A stretch of DNA of 64,000 nucleotides from Crossiella sp. S99.2 (GCF_023094165.1 NZ_JALMDK010000012.1:1-64000), one strand, 5' to 3'. Shown: positions 8,573 through 16,969, counted from the first letter of the stretch. Notes: generated by a model from the letters alone, not told the origin. Numbers and translations: made by a program.

Positions 8573-9093
8573 GCCAGGCCAGGCTGTTCACCGCGCTCTG
8601 GCCGCCGGCCGAGGTGATCGGTCATCTCGCCGACGGGATCGGCGCGCTCGACGGGCTCGGCCCGGGGACGCGCGCCGAGCCCGTCGAACGGTGGCACCTC
8701 ACGCTGTGCTTCCACGGCCCGGACTCGATCGAGGACCGGACCCGCGCCCTGGCCGGAGCGCTGCCCGGACTGCGCGCGCCGCGACTGCGGATCGGCGGCT
8801 GGGGCGAGTTCCGCGGTGTGCTGTGGGCCGGGATCCAGTACGCGAGCCCGGCTGACGAACCCGCGCTGCGCGCGCTCGCGGTGGCCGCGGGCGCCGACCC
8901 GGAGCGCTACACCCCGCACCTGACCCTGCTGCGCTTCGCCGGGGACCGTCCGGAAATGCGTTCGCTGACCACCCGGCTGGCCGACTACACTGGGCCGTGG
9001 TGGACGCCAGCGGAGGTAGATCTGGTCCGCAGTGACCGGACCCCGCGTGGTCCCAGCTATCACTCTGTGGCGCGGCTCGCCCTGACCGGCTGA
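8569..9093 (+). CDS. thpR: 2'-5' RNA ligase family protein (ThpR-like), possible CTG start
   Basis: A 2H phosphoesterase: the two HxTx motifs are HLTL in RWHLTLCFHG's core and HLTL in YTPHLTLLRF. Such enzymes act as RNA 2',3'-cyclic phosphodiesterases or ligases; the physiological substrate is unclear. The family N-terminal strand (RLFTALWPP) is encoded from 8581, upstream of the first ordinary start (GTG 8614). The only initiator-like codon in frame before it is CTG at 8569, which overlaps the previous gene's TGA as CTGA, in the manner of the usual GTGA overlaps. I therefore annotate from 8569. A sequence error or GTG-to-CTG change is the alternative. Confidence 0.78.
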   Translation: MSQARLFTALWPPAEVIGHLADGIGALDGLGPGTRAEPVERWHLTLCFHGPDSIEDRTRALAGALPGLRAPRLRIGGWGEFRGVLWAGIQYASPADEPALRALAVAAGADPERYTPHLTLLRFAGDRPEMRSLTTRLADYTGPWWTPAEVDLVRSDRTPRGPSYHSVARLALTG

Positions 9094-9226
9094 GACGCAC
9101 TGCGCCGAACGGCTGCTACCCTCAATCTTTGGGTCCGGCTGCGTTCCGTGGCGGCCGGCACCGTCCAACCCCCGCCGGATCGGCGAGGGGTCCGCACGGA
9201 ACGAGCGAAATACAGGAGTAACACGC

Positions 9227-9496
9227 GTGGCACTGTCCACTGACCAGAAGAAGACCATCCTCGGCGAGTACGGCACCCACGAGTCGGACACCGGCTCGCC
9301 GGAGGCGCAGGTCGCCCTGCTGAGCAAGCGCATCAGCGGGCTCACCGAGCACCTCAAGACCCACAAGCACGACCACCACTCGCGTCGCGGGCTGCTGCTG
9401 ATGGTCGGCCGCCGTCGTCGCCTGCTCGACTACTTGAAGAAGAGCGACATCGAGCGCTACCGAGCGCTGATCGCTCGCCTCGGCCTGCGCCGATGA
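9227..9496 (+). CDS. rpsO: 30S ribosomal protein S15
   Basis: A full-length 89-residue S15, which binds 16S rRNA early in assembly of the 30S platform. Typical residues include EAQVALLSKRI, LTEHLKTHKHDHHSRRGLL and RRRLLDYLKK. The GTG start follows AGGAG by about 8 bases. It precedes pnp, the standard rpsO-pnp pair, from which it is separated by a perfect hairpin at 9504-9536. Confidence 0.98.
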   Translation: MALSTDQKKTILGEYGTHESDTGSPEAQVALLSKRISGLTEHLKTHKHDHHSRRGLLLMVGRRRRLLDYLKKSDIERYRALIARLGLRR

Positions 9497-9503
9497 GTTG
9501 ACA

Positions 9504-9536
9504 CCGAGGGGGAGCGGCCGAGCCGCTCCCCCTCGG
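9504..9536 (+). terminator. Hairpin terminator after rpsO
   Basis: Perfect 15-base arms (9504-9518 and 9522-9536) with a three-base loop, very GC-rich, directly after the rpsO stop. There is no long T tract, so it may act as attenuator and as RNA 3'-end stabiliser between rpsO and pnp. Confidence 0.85.
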
Positions 9537-9630
9537 TTCATCCCGATCGCGTCCCGCAGACCGGGCGCGAACAGGCTGGATGCAGTAGAAAGCCAGCCAG
9601 AACCCACAGGGGCCCGCGCCGTCCCAGGCA

Positions 9631-9727
9631 GCGGAAGTGCGGACGCCGGTCCTCGGTAGTGGTTCCCGGGCAGGATGCCCGGGAGCTTCGATCGAAGACC
9701 GGCAGACATTCGTCGCGACACTTCCGC
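9631..9727 (+). promoter_or_regulatory. Structured pnp leader RNA, candidate RNase III site
   Basis: Nested complementary arms span the leader: GCGGAAGTG (9631-9639) with CACTTCCGC (9719-9727), GCCGGTC (9645-9651) with GACCGGC (9697-9703), and a 9-base perfect hairpin TCCCGGGCA/TGCCCGGGA (9664-9672/9676-9684). In E. coli and Streptomyces the pnp leader is cut by RNase III and controls pnp expression; equivalence here is inferred. Confidence 0.6.
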
Positions 9728-9780
9728 CGGGACAGCCGCGTGGTGGCCCTACACAGAGAGAACCAAAGAGGAGTAACCAC

Positions 9781-12036
9781 GTGACCGATGTCGAGATCTA
9801 CGAATCGACCGCTGTTCTGGACAACGGGAAGTTCGGCTCCAGGACCGTTCGGTTCGAGACCGGCCGCCTGGCCCGTCAGGCCGCGGGCAGTGTCGTCGCT
9901 TACCTGGACGACGACACCATGCTGCTCTCCGCCACGACGGCGTCCAAGCACCCCAAGGACCACCTCGACTTCTTCCCGCTGACGGTGGACGTCGAGGAGC
10001 GCATGTACGCCGCGGGCCGCATCCCCGGCTCGTTCTTCCGCCGCGAGGGCCGTCCCTCCACCGACGCGGTGCTCACCTGCCGGCTGATCGACCGCCCGCT
10101 GCGCCCGTCCTTCGTGGACGGCCTGCGCAACGAGATCCAGGTCGTCGTCACCGTGATGAGCCTGGCCCCGACCGACCTGTACGACGTGCTGGCGATCAAC
10201 GCCGCCTCCGCGTCCACCCAGCTCGCGGGTCTGCCCTTCTCCGGGCCGATCGGTGGCACCCGGGTCGCCCTGATCGAGGGCCAGTGGGTCGCCTTCCCGA
10301 CCTACGAGCAGCTCGAGAACGCCGTGTTCGACATGGTCGTCGCGGGCCGCATCGTCGGTGACGACGTCGCGATCATGATGGTCGAGGCCGAGGCCACCGA
10401 CAAGACCATCGAGCTGGTCGCCGGTGGCGCCGCCGCGCCGACCGAGGAGATCGTCGCGGCCGGCCTGGAGGCCGCCAAGCCGTTCATCCGGGCGCTGTGC
10501 GAGGCCCAGCAGGAGCTGGCCGCCGACGCCGCCAAGGCCACCGCCGACTACCCGGTCTTCCTCGCCTACGAGGCCGACGTCTTCGCCGCGGTCGAGGGCA
10601 TTGCCGCCGCCGACCTGACCCAGGCGCTGACCATCGCGGACAAGCAGGAGCGAGAGGCCCGGCTGGACGAGCTGAAGGTCAAGGTGCTCGACTCGCTCGT
10701 GCCCGACGCCGACGCCGAGTTCGCCGGCCGGGAGAAGGAGATCGGCGCGGCCTTCCGCTCGCTGACCAAGAAGTCGGTGCGCCAGCGCATCCTGCGCGAC
10801 CAGGTCCGCATCGACGGCCGTGGCGTCAGCGACATCCGCAGCCTCGGCGCCGAGGTCGCGGTCATCCCGCGCACCCACGGCTCCGCGCTGTTCGAGCGCG
10901 GCGAGACCCAGATCCTGGGTGTCACCACGCTGAACATGCTGCGCCTTGAGCAGCAGATCGACTCGCTCTCGCCCGAGACGCACAAGCGCTACATGCACCA
11001 CTACAACTTCCCGCCGTACTCCACCGGTGAGACCGGCCGGGTGGGCTCGCCCAAGCGTCGCGAGATCGGTCACGGCGCGCTGGCCGAGCGGGCGCTGATG
11101 CCCGTGCTGCCCACCCGCGAGGAGTTCCCCTACGCGATCCGCCAGGTCTCCGAGGCGCTGGGCTCCAACGGCTCCACCTCGATGGGCTCGGTCTGCGCCT
11201 CCACCATGTCGCTGTTCAACGCCGGTGTGCCGCTGAAGGCGCCGGTCGCGGGCATCGCCATGGGCCTGGTCTCCGACGAGGTCGACGGCAAGACGCGCTA
11301 CGTCGCGCTGACCGACATCCTCGGCGCCGAGGACGCCTTCGGCGACATGGACTTCAAGGTCGCGGGCACCAAGGAGTTCATCACCGCGCTCCAGCTGGAC
11401 ACCAAGCTCGACGGCATCCCCTCCGACGTGCTCGCCGGCGCGCTCGACCAGGCCCGCGACGCGCGGCTCACCCTGCTGGAGGTCATGGCTGAGGCCATCG
11501 ACCGCCCGGACGAGATGAGCCCGTACGCCCCGCGGGTGACCTCGGTGACCATCCCGGTCGACAAGATCGGCGAGGTGATCGGGCCGAAGGGCAAGATGAT
11601 CAACTCGATCACCGACCAGACCGGCGCCGACATCTCCATCGAGGACAACGGCACCATCTACGTCGGGGCCGCGGACGGTCCGTCCGCCCAGGCCGCGATC
11701 GACATGATCAACGCCATCGCCAACCCGCAGCTGCCGAAGGTCGGCGAGCGCTTCCTGGGCACCGTGGTCAAGACCGCGGCCTTCGGCGCGTTCGTCTCGC
11801 TGCTGCCGGGCAAGGACGGCCTGGTGCACATCTCCAAGCTGGGCAACGGCAAGCGGATCAACAAGGTCGAGGACGTGGTCAAGGTCGGTGACAAGCTCCG
11901 GGTGGAGATCGCCGACATCGACCAGCGCGGCAAGATCAGCCTCGTCGTGGTGAACGAGGAAGACGCCGCCAAGGCCGACACCGGCGCCGAGGCGAGCACC
12001 GAGGGTGCCGCCACCCCGGAGCCGGCTGACGCGTGA
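9781..12036 (+). CDS. pnp: Polynucleotide phosphorylase (GpsI/PNPase)
   Basis: A 751-residue 3'-to-5' phosphorolytic exoribonuclease and RNA-tailing enzyme, trimeric in the cytoplasm. It has two RNase PH-like domains (the second includes FPPYSTGETGR and SNGSTSMGSVCAS), a KH domain (IGEVIGPKGKMINSI, near residue 600) and a C-terminal S1 domain (GAFVSLLPGKDGLVHISKL), then an acidic alanine-rich tail. Actinobacterial homologues have been called guanosine pentaphosphate synthetase. The GTG at 9781 follows GAGGAG by about 8 bases; the frame runs open upstream but through a structured leader. A terminator hairpin lies just after the stop. Confidence 0.97.
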   Translation: MTDVEIYESTAVLDNGKFGSRTVRFETGRLARQAAGSVVAYLDDDTMLLSATTASKHPKDHLDFFPLTVDVEERMYAAGRIPGSFFRREGRPSTDAVLTCRLIDRPLRPSFVDGLRNEIQVVVTVMSLAPTDLYDVLAINAASASTQLAGLPFSGPIGGTRVALIEGQWVAFPTYEQLENAVFDMVVAGRIVGDDVAIMMVEAEATDKTIELVAGGAAAPTEEIVAAGLEAAKPFIRALCEAQQELAADAAKATADYPVFLAYEADVFAAVEGIAAADLTQALTIADKQEREARLDELKVKVLDSLVPDADAEFAGREKEIGAAFRSLTKKSVRQRILRDQVRIDGRGVSDIRSLGAEVAVIPRTHGSALFERGETQILGVTTLNMLRLEQQIDSLSPETHKRYMHHYNFPPYSTGETGRVGSPKRREIGHGALAERALMPVLPTREEFPYAIRQVSEALGSNGSTSMGSVCASTMSLFNAGVPLKAPVAGIAMGLVSDEVDGKTRYVALTDILGAEDAFGDMDFKVAGTKEFITALQLDTKLDGIPSDVLAGALDQARDARLTLLEVMAEAIDRPDEMSPYAPRVTSVTIPVDKIGEVIGPKGKMINSITDQTGADISIEDNGTIYVGAADGPSAQAAIDMINAIANPQLPKVGERFLGTVVKTAAFGAFVSLLPGKDGLVHISKLGNGKRINKVEDVVKVGDKLRVEIADIDQRGKISLVVVNEEDAAKADTGAEASTEGAATPEPADA

Positions 12037-12053
12037 CGTCGCAGAACAACAGG

Positions 12054-12080
12054 GCAGGGGGCGCTTCCGGCGCCCCCTGC
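12054..12080 (+). terminator. Hairpin terminator after pnp
   Basis: Perfect 11-base arms GCAGGGGGCGC (12054-12064) and GCGCCCCCTGC (12070-12080) around a 5-base loop. It lies between the pnp stop and the ribosome-binding site of the peptidase gene. Confidence 0.75.
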
Positions 12081-12098
12081 GCCGTATCGGAGGGCTTT

Positions 12099-13412
12099 GT
12101 GACCGAGGTGTTGGAGCGCACCTCGGAGGACTGCGCAGTGCAGCGCACCATGCTGCCGGGCGGCCTCCGGGTGATCACCGAACAACTGCCAGGGGTGCGC
12201 TCGGCGTCCGTGGGGATCTGGGTGGCCATCGGCTCCCGGGACGAGCCACAGGAGGTCGCGGGTGCCGCGCACTACCTGGAGCACCTGCTGTTCAAGGGCA
12301 CCAAGCGGCGCAACGCGGTGCAGATCGCCGAGGAGATCGACGCGGTCGGCGGCGAGTTGAACGCCTTCACCGCCAAGGAGCACACCTGCTACTACGCGCA
12401 CGTGCTCGACGCGGATCTGCCGCTGGCGGTGGACCTGGTCGGTGACGTGGTCTTCGACGCGGTGTGCGCCGACGCGGACATGGAACTCGAGCGCGGCGTG
12501 GTCTTGGAAGAGATCGCCATGCGCGATGACGATCCCGAGGACCTGCTGCACGAGGCGTTCTGCACGGCCATGCTCGGCGACCATCCGCTGGGGCGGCCGG
12601 TGCTCGGCTCCGAGGAGTCGATCACCGCGATGAGCCGGGACGCGCTCTACGGCTTCTACCGGGACAACTACACGCTGCCCCGGATGGTGCTGGCCGCGGC
12701 CGGCAACGTGCGGCACGAGCAGGTGCTGGAGCTGGCGCAGGTCGCGCTCGGCGACCGCCTGACCGGCAACCCGGCGCCGCTGCCGCCGCGGGTCGGCACC
12801 GCGGAGATCATCCGTGGGCAGAAGCTGGTGCTGTGCGAGGACGACACCGAGCAGGCGCACCTGATGCTCGGCGTGCCCGCGCTGGACCGGCATGACGACC
12901 GGCGCTTCGCCCTGGGCGTGCTCAACGCGGCACTGGGCGGCGGGATGAGTTCCCGGCTGTTCCAGGAGGTCCGGGAGCGGCGCGGGCTGGCGTACTCGGT
13001 GTACTCCTCGGTCGCCGCCTACGCCGACACCGGGCACCTCGCGGTGTACGCGGGGTGCCAGCCGGAGCGGCTCGGCGCGGTCGCGGGCGTGGTGCGTTCG
13101 GTGCTGACCGGCATCGCCAAGGACGGGCTGCGGCCCGCCGAGGTGGCCAGGGGCAAGGGGCAGTTGCGCGGCGGGCTGGTGCTCGGTCTGGAGGACACCA
13201 GTTCCCGGATGTCCCGCATCGGCAAGGGCGAGCTGAACTACGGCGATCACCTGACCGTGGAGGAGACCCTCGCGCGGATCGACTCGGTGACCGCCGAGCA
13301 GGTGGCCGAACTCGCACGTGAATTGTTGGCCCGCCCGCTCAGCGCCGCGGTGGTGGGGCCGTACGCTTCTGCCGACGATTTGCCCACCGAAGTGCACGAG
13401 GTGATCGCATGA
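12099..13412 (+). CDS. M16 family zinc metallopeptidase (PepR-like)
   Basis: A 437-residue peptidase of the pitrilysin/processing-peptidase family. The inverted zinc motif HxxEH is seen as HYLEHLLFKGT near residue 50, with the downstream glutamate in LEEIAMRDDDPED. The second, non-catalytic half has the R-Y pair region (RERRGLAYSVYS). The gene follows pnp in most actinobacteria (pepR); its substrate is unknown. Start: GTG 12099 has GGAGGG five bases upstream. An earlier GTG at 12033 overlaps the pnp stop, but translation from there would read through the terminator hairpin, so I reject it. The stop overlaps the dapB ATG by 4 bases. Confidence 0.92.
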   Translation: MTEVLERTSEDCAVQRTMLPGGLRVITEQLPGVRSASVGIWVAIGSRDEPQEVAGAAHYLEHLLFKGTKRRNAVQIAEEIDAVGGELNAFTAKEHTCYYAHVLDADLPLAVDLVGDVVFDAVCADADMELERGVVLEEIAMRDDDPEDLLHEAFCTAMLGDHPLGRPVLGSEESITAMSRDALYGFYRDNYTLPRMVLAAAGNVRHEQVLELAQVALGDRLTGNPAPLPPRVGTAEIIRGQKLVLCEDDTEQAHLMLGVPALDRHDDRRFALGVLNAALGGGMSSRLFQEVRERRGLAYSVYSSVAAYADTGHLAVYAGCQPERLGAVAGVVRSVLTGIAKDGLRPAEVARGKGQLRGGLVLGLEDTSSRMSRIGKGELNYGDHLTVEETLARIDSVTAEQVAELARELLARPLSAAVVGPYASADDLPTEVHEVIA

Positions 13413-14194
13413 CGGCCCCTGCCCAGCCAGCGGGATCCGGCGCCGAGGAGCCGATTCGCGTCGGGGTGCTCGGCGCACGCGGCCGGATGGGCGCCGAGGT
13501 GTGCCGCGCGGTGGACGCCGCGCGGGACATGGAACTGGTCGCCATGGTCGACGAGGGCGACTGGCTGGCCGGTGTCGGCGACGCGGGCGCCGAGGTGGTG
13601 GTGGACTTCACCCACCCCAGCGCGGTGATGGACAACCTCCGCTTCTGCGTCGAACGCGGCATCCACTGCGTGGTGGGCACCAGCGGCTTCAGCGATCAGC
13701 GGCTGGACGAGATCCGCGGCTGGCTGCGGGAGAAGCCGGAGCTGGGCGTGCTGGTGGCGGCGAACTTCGCCATCGGCGCGATCCTGTCGATGCGCTTCGC
13801 CGAGCTGGCCGCGAAGTACTACGAGTCGGTGGAGATCGTCGAGCTGCACCACGCGCGCAAGGCCGACGCGCCCTCCGGCACCGCGTACCGCACCGCCCAG
13901 CTCGTCGCCGCGGCCCGGGTCAAGGCGGGCATGGGGTCCATCCCGGACGCCACCACGCAGGAGCAGGACGGCGCGCGCGGCGCGGACGTCGACGGCATCC
14001 GGGTGCACTCGCTCCGGCTGTCCGGCCTGGTCGCGCACCAGGAGGTGCTCTTCGGCACGGCGGGGGAGACGCTGACGATCCGGCACGACTCGCTGGACCG
14101 CAGCTCCTTCATGCCGGGTGTCCTGCTGGGCATCCGCTCGGTGCGCACCCGCCCCGGCCTGACCCTCGGCCTGGAATCCCTGCTCGACCTGTGA
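13409..14194 (+). CDS. dapB: 4-hydroxy-tetrahydrodipicolinate reductase DapB
   Basis: A 261-residue NAD(P)H-dependent enzyme in the diaminopimelate/lysine pathway, supplying peptidoglycan and lysine. The nucleotide-binding GVLGARGRMGAEVCRAV is near residue 18; the catalytic and substrate motif ELHHARKADAPSGTA is near residue 150, with the usual histidine pair and lysine. Starts with ATG overlapping the peptidase stop (ATGA) and its own stop overlaps the next gene's GTG, so three genes are translationally coupled. dapA lies 10 kb downstream, not in this operon. Confidence 0.97.
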   Translation: MTAPAQPAGSGAEEPIRVGVLGARGRMGAEVCRAVDAARDMELVAMVDEGDWLAGVGDAGAEVVVDFTHPSAVMDNLRFCVERGIHCVVGTSGFSDQRLDEIRGWLREKPELGVLVAANFAIGAILSMRFAELAAKYYESVEIVELHHARKADAPSGTAYRTAQLVAAARVKAGMGSIPDATTQEQDGARGADVDGIRVHSLRLSGLVAHQEVLFGTAGETLTIRHDSLDRSSFMPGVLLGIRSVRTRPGLTLGLESLLDL

Positions 14195-14631
14195 ACGCCC
14201 GCAGAGTCGCCTACATCCTCACCGCGGTGCTCGCGGTGTACCTGGTGCTACTGGCCGAACGCGCCTACACCCTGGTCACCTCGGGCACCGCCGTGGCCTT
14301 CATCCTGGGCCTGGCCATCCTGATCCTGCCGATCCTGGGCGCCTGGATGGTCCTGGCCGAGCTGCGGTTCGGCAGCCGCACGGAGGCGCTGGCCCGTCGA
14401 CTGGACGAGGCCGGTGAACTGCCCGACATCAGCGACCTGCCGCGACGACCGTCGGGCCGGGTGGAACGAGACGCGGCGGACGCCTGGTTCGCCGAACGCA
14501 AAGCCGAGGTGGACGCGGCGCCGGCGGATTGGCGCGGCTGGTTCAAGCTCGCGCAGGCCTATGACATCGCGGGGGACCGGCGGCGGGCGCGTGAGGCGAT
14601 GCGCAAGGCCATCGAGCTGGGCAACACCTGA
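14191..14631 (+). CDS. Small membrane protein with TPR-like C-terminus
   Basis: A 146-residue protein with two hydrophobic segments at about residues 7-25 and 33-55, then a soluble tail containing one TPR-like helix pair (WFKLAQAYDIAGDRRRAREAMRKAIELG). Similar proteins commonly follow dapB in Pseudonocardiales and mycobacteria, but no function is established. The GTG start overlaps the dapB stop by 4 bases, so expression is coupled to dapB. The TPR unit may bind a partner at the cytoplasmic membrane face, which is inference. Confidence 0.8.
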   Translation: MNARRVAYILTAVLAVYLVLLAERAYTLVTSGTAVAFILGLAILILPILGAWMVLAELRFGSRTEALARRLDEAGELPDISDLPRRPSGRVERDAADAWFAERKAEVDAAPADWRGWFKLAQAYDIAGDRRRAREAMRKAIELGNT

Positions 14632-14679
14632 CCGCTGGGGTAGCGCCCGGCCACTGGGGCTTGCGCGCGCCCTCCGGTC

Positions 14680-15165
14680 TCAGAGCAGCCAGCCGCTGAC
14701 CAGAGCCGGTGCGGCCGCGAGGGCCGCGAAGCGGGCGAAGCGGCCGATCAGGCAGGCCGAGACGAAGTTCAGCAGGGACACCCGGGCGACCCCGGCGATC
14801 ACCGCGATCGCGGCGTAGGGCGGCACGCTCGCGGTCGCGCTCAGCAACATCACCGAGTACGACCAGCCCGGCCGGCGGGCGCACACCTCGCGGAAGCGCT
14901 CCACGCGCTGGCTCCACTTGCCCTTGGGGCGGTCCGGATCGCGTTCGCGGCGCAGGAATTTCGGCAGGGTGATGTCGCCGCGGCCCGCGTAGAAGTACAG
15001 CAGCTTGCCCGCCACCTGGCCGACGGCCACTACCAGACCCATCGCCCACCAGGGCAGTTGCGGCTGGGCCAGCACCACGGCGAGCACATACGCCTCGAGC
15101 ACGATGATGGGGATCAGCGCCGACGCGATGCCCATGCCCAGGCTCAGCGCCAACCACATCAGCAC
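14680..15165 (-). CDS. VTT-domain (DedA/SNARE-associated-like) membrane protein
   Basis: A 161-residue integral membrane protein with four to five hydrophobic stretches. A loop rich in Arg and Lys (residues ~70-95) separates the first two from the last ones, and the segment with SVMLLSATASVPPYAAIAVIAGVAR resembles the VTT/SNARE-associated core of DedA-type proteins, which flip or support lipids. It is short for DedA proper. GTG 15165 has GGGAG about 7 bases upstream; an ATG two codons on is equally possible. It converges with the dapB operon. Function unknown. Confidence 0.75.
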   Translation of the reverse strand: MLMWLALSLGMGIASALIPIIVLEAYVLAVVLAQPQLPWWAMGLVVAVGQVAGKLLYFYAGRGDITLPKFLRRERDPDRPKGKWSQRVERFREVCARRPGWSYSVMLLSATASVPPYAAIAVIAGVARVSLLNFVSACLIGRFARFAALAAAPALVSGWLL

Positions 15166-15215
15166 ACCGCGCTCCCGCCTCGTCGGGCGCCAGCGTACCC
15201 GTGAGCTGCGGCGAC

Positions 15216-15776
15216 CTACTCCACCAGGGACAACTCCAGAGAACCCGTCAGCCGGAGTTCACGCAGTGGCCTGCCACCGGCGTCCAGAGTGCGGATGGTG
15301 CCGTCGGTGTCCCAGCCCGCGGAGCGGAAGAACTTCAGCGACGCCTGGTCCGCCTCGGCCACCCAGGTCACCCCGCGCTGGGCGCCCTGCTCCCGGAGCC
15401 GGGCGGCGGCCGTGGCCAGCAGGCGGCCGGCGTGGCCGCGGCGGCCCCAGCGGGGCTCCACCAGCAGCACGCTGACCAACGCGGTCGAATCGGCGTCCAC
15501 CGGCAGCGCGCCGTCCGCGGCGGCGATCTCCTCGGTGGGGGCCGGACCGGCGGCGCAGAAGCCGACCACCCACTCGCCCTCGGTGGCCACCAGCACCGTG
15601 GCCGGGCCCGTGGTGACCGCCTCCAGCCACAGCCGTTCGGTCTCCTCGACATCCAGCCCGGCCAGCACCTCGGCGGGCAGGATCGCCGCATACGCGGACT
15701 GCCAGGTGACCTGTTGGATGCGGGCGATCTCGGCGGCGTCAGTGGGGAGTGCGGGCCGGACGGCGGCGTCTGCCAT
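15216..15776 (-). CDS. GNAT family N-acetyltransferase
   Basis: A 186-residue GNAT-fold protein. The acetyl-CoA-binding part is in VSVLLVEPRWGRRGHAGRLLATAA (residues ~110-135: the G-R-R-G-H-A-G loop); the N-terminus is AAEIARIQQVTWQSAYA. Substrate unknown. The ATG at 15776 lies 7 bases after a TAGGTT element on this strand, which suggests a leaderless message. It is divergent from the methyltransferase at 15859, and the shared 82-base gap carries a predicted iron box, so it may be iron-regulated. Confidence 0.87.
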   Translation of the reverse strand: MADAAVRPALPTDAAEIARIQQVTWQSAYAAILPAEVLAGLDVEETERLWLEAVTTGPATVLVATEGEWVVGFCAAGPAPTEEIAAADGALPVDADSTALVSVLLVEPRWGRRGHAGRLLATAAARLREQGAQRGVTWVAEADQASLKFFRSAGWDTDGTIRTLDAGGRPLRELRLTGSLELSLVE

Positions 15777-15813
15777 GCGAGACAACCTAGCCGGTTGCCT
15801 GCCGCGATATAAC

Positions 15814-15832
15814 TTAGGCAAGGCTAGCCAAA
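15814..15832. promoter_or_regulatory. Predicted IdeR/DmdR1 iron box
   Basis: TTAGGCAAGGCTAGCCAAA matches 15 of 19 positions of the actinobacterial iron-box consensus TTAGGTTAGGCTAACCTAA. It lies between two divergent starts (15776 and 15859) and next to a TATAAC sequence at 15808-15813 that could be a -10 element. An iron-loaded IdeR/DmdR repressor would cover it. Confidence 0.68.
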
Positions 15833-15858
15833 GCAACGTCACACTCCTGGGGGTTGTC

Positions 15859-16911
15859 TTGACCGAGGTGCCCGACACCGAGAACTCCGCCGTCGCGCCG
15901 CGTTCGCCCGGCGAGCTGCTGCCGATCGCCTACGGCTTCGCCTACACACACGTGCTGCGCGTGGTCCTCGAACTGCGGTTGCCCGAACTGCTCGCCGAGC
16001 GCCCCCGGGACGTCGCCGAACTCGCGACCGCGACGAGATCGCACGAGCCGTCGCTGCACCGCCTGAGCCGGTTGCTGATCGCCTTCGGGCTGATCGAGGA
16101 GCACGACGGCGTGCTGCGGCTCAGCGACCTCGGCCAGTACCTGCGCGCCGACGTGCCCGGCTCGGCCCGCGGCGCCGTCGACCTCGCTCTCGACCCGGTG
16201 CTCAGCCACGCCTGGACCGAACTCGGCCACACCGTGCGCACCGGCGAGACCGCCTTCGACCACGTGCACGGCCATGGGCTGTTCCGGCACCTGGACGCCG
16301 ATCCGGCCGCCGCGGCCGCCTTCCACCGGGTGATGGCGGGCTCGACCCGGGTGGTCGTGCCCGCGGTGGTCAATGCCTACGACTTCGGGCCGCTGCGCAC
16401 CTTGATCGACGTCGGTGGCGGGGACGGCACCCTGCTCGCCGCGCTGCTGTCGGCCTACCCGGCACTGCGCGGCACCGTCTTCGACACCGCGGCCGTGGTC
16501 GGCGCCGCGACTGGCGTGTTCGCCTCGGCGGGGGTGGCCGACCGCGCCGACACCCAGGCCGGGGACTTCTTCGTCTCGGTGCCCGAGGGCGCGGGCGGGT
16601 ACCTGCTCAAGAGCATCCTGCACGACTGGTCGGACGCGGACTCGGTGCGGATCCTGCGCAACTGCCGCGCCGCGATGCGCCCGGACGGCCGGGTGCTCGT
16701 GGTCGAACCGGTGGTCGCCGAGGATCCGGCCGGGGCGGGCGGGCTGCACGCGGCGATGAGCGATATCCAGATGCTCGTGCTCACTCCCGGCCGGGAGCGC
16801 ACGCTGGCCGAGTTCGCCCGGGTGTTCACCGACAGTGGGCTGGTCCTCGTCGGGGTGCACCCGCTGCCGGGCTCGCCCGCGCTGCGCCTGTTGGAGGCGC
16901 AGGCCGCCTGA
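15859..16911 (+). CDS. O-methyltransferase (AcmO/COMT-type, SAM-dependent)
   Basis: A 350-residue methyltransferase with the architecture of plant-type and polyketide O-methyltransferases: an N-terminal winged-helix dimerisation region (PSLHRLSRLLIAFGLIEE, near residue 65) and a SAM-binding domain with DVGGGDGTLLAALL (near residue 180) and LKSILHDWSDADSVRILRNC (near residue 255). These enzymes usually methylate hydroxyl groups of small molecules. The TTG at 15859 follows GGGGG by 5 bases; GTG 15868 is an alternative. The upstream iron box suggests expression under iron limitation, perhaps for siderophore or other secondary metabolism; no biosynthetic cluster adjoins it. Confidence 0.88.
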   Translation: MTEVPDTENSAVAPRSPGELLPIAYGFAYTHVLRVVLELRLPELLAERPRDVAELATATRSHEPSLHRLSRLLIAFGLIEEHDGVLRLSDLGQYLRADVPGSARGAVDLALDPVLSHAWTELGHTVRTGETAFDHVHGHGLFRHLDADPAAAAAFHRVMAGSTRVVVPAVVNAYDFGPLRTLIDVGGGDGTLLAALLSAYPALRGTVFDTAAVVGAATGVFASAGVADRADTQAGDFFVSVPEGAGGYLLKSILHDWSDADSVRILRNCRAAMRPDGRVLVVEPVVAEDPAGAGGLHAAMSDIQMLVLTPGRERTLAEFARVFTDSGLVLVGVHPLPGSPALRLLEAQAA

Positions 16912-16919
16912 GCCGGGGT

Positions 16920-16949
16920 GGTGACGGACGCGGGCCCGCGTCCGTCACC
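16920..16949. terminator. Bidirectional hairpin terminator
   Basis: A perfect 30-base palindrome (15-base arms) between the converging methyltransferase and serine protease genes. Placed 8 bases after one stop and 20 bases from the other. Confidence 0.82.
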
Positions 16950-16969
16950 GTGACGAAAAGTCGTGTGGG

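Noticed and set aside
9538..11829. Long minus-strand open frame (over 760 codons) opposite pnp
   Set aside because: Low-complexity composition and no motif; pnp on the other strand is clear.
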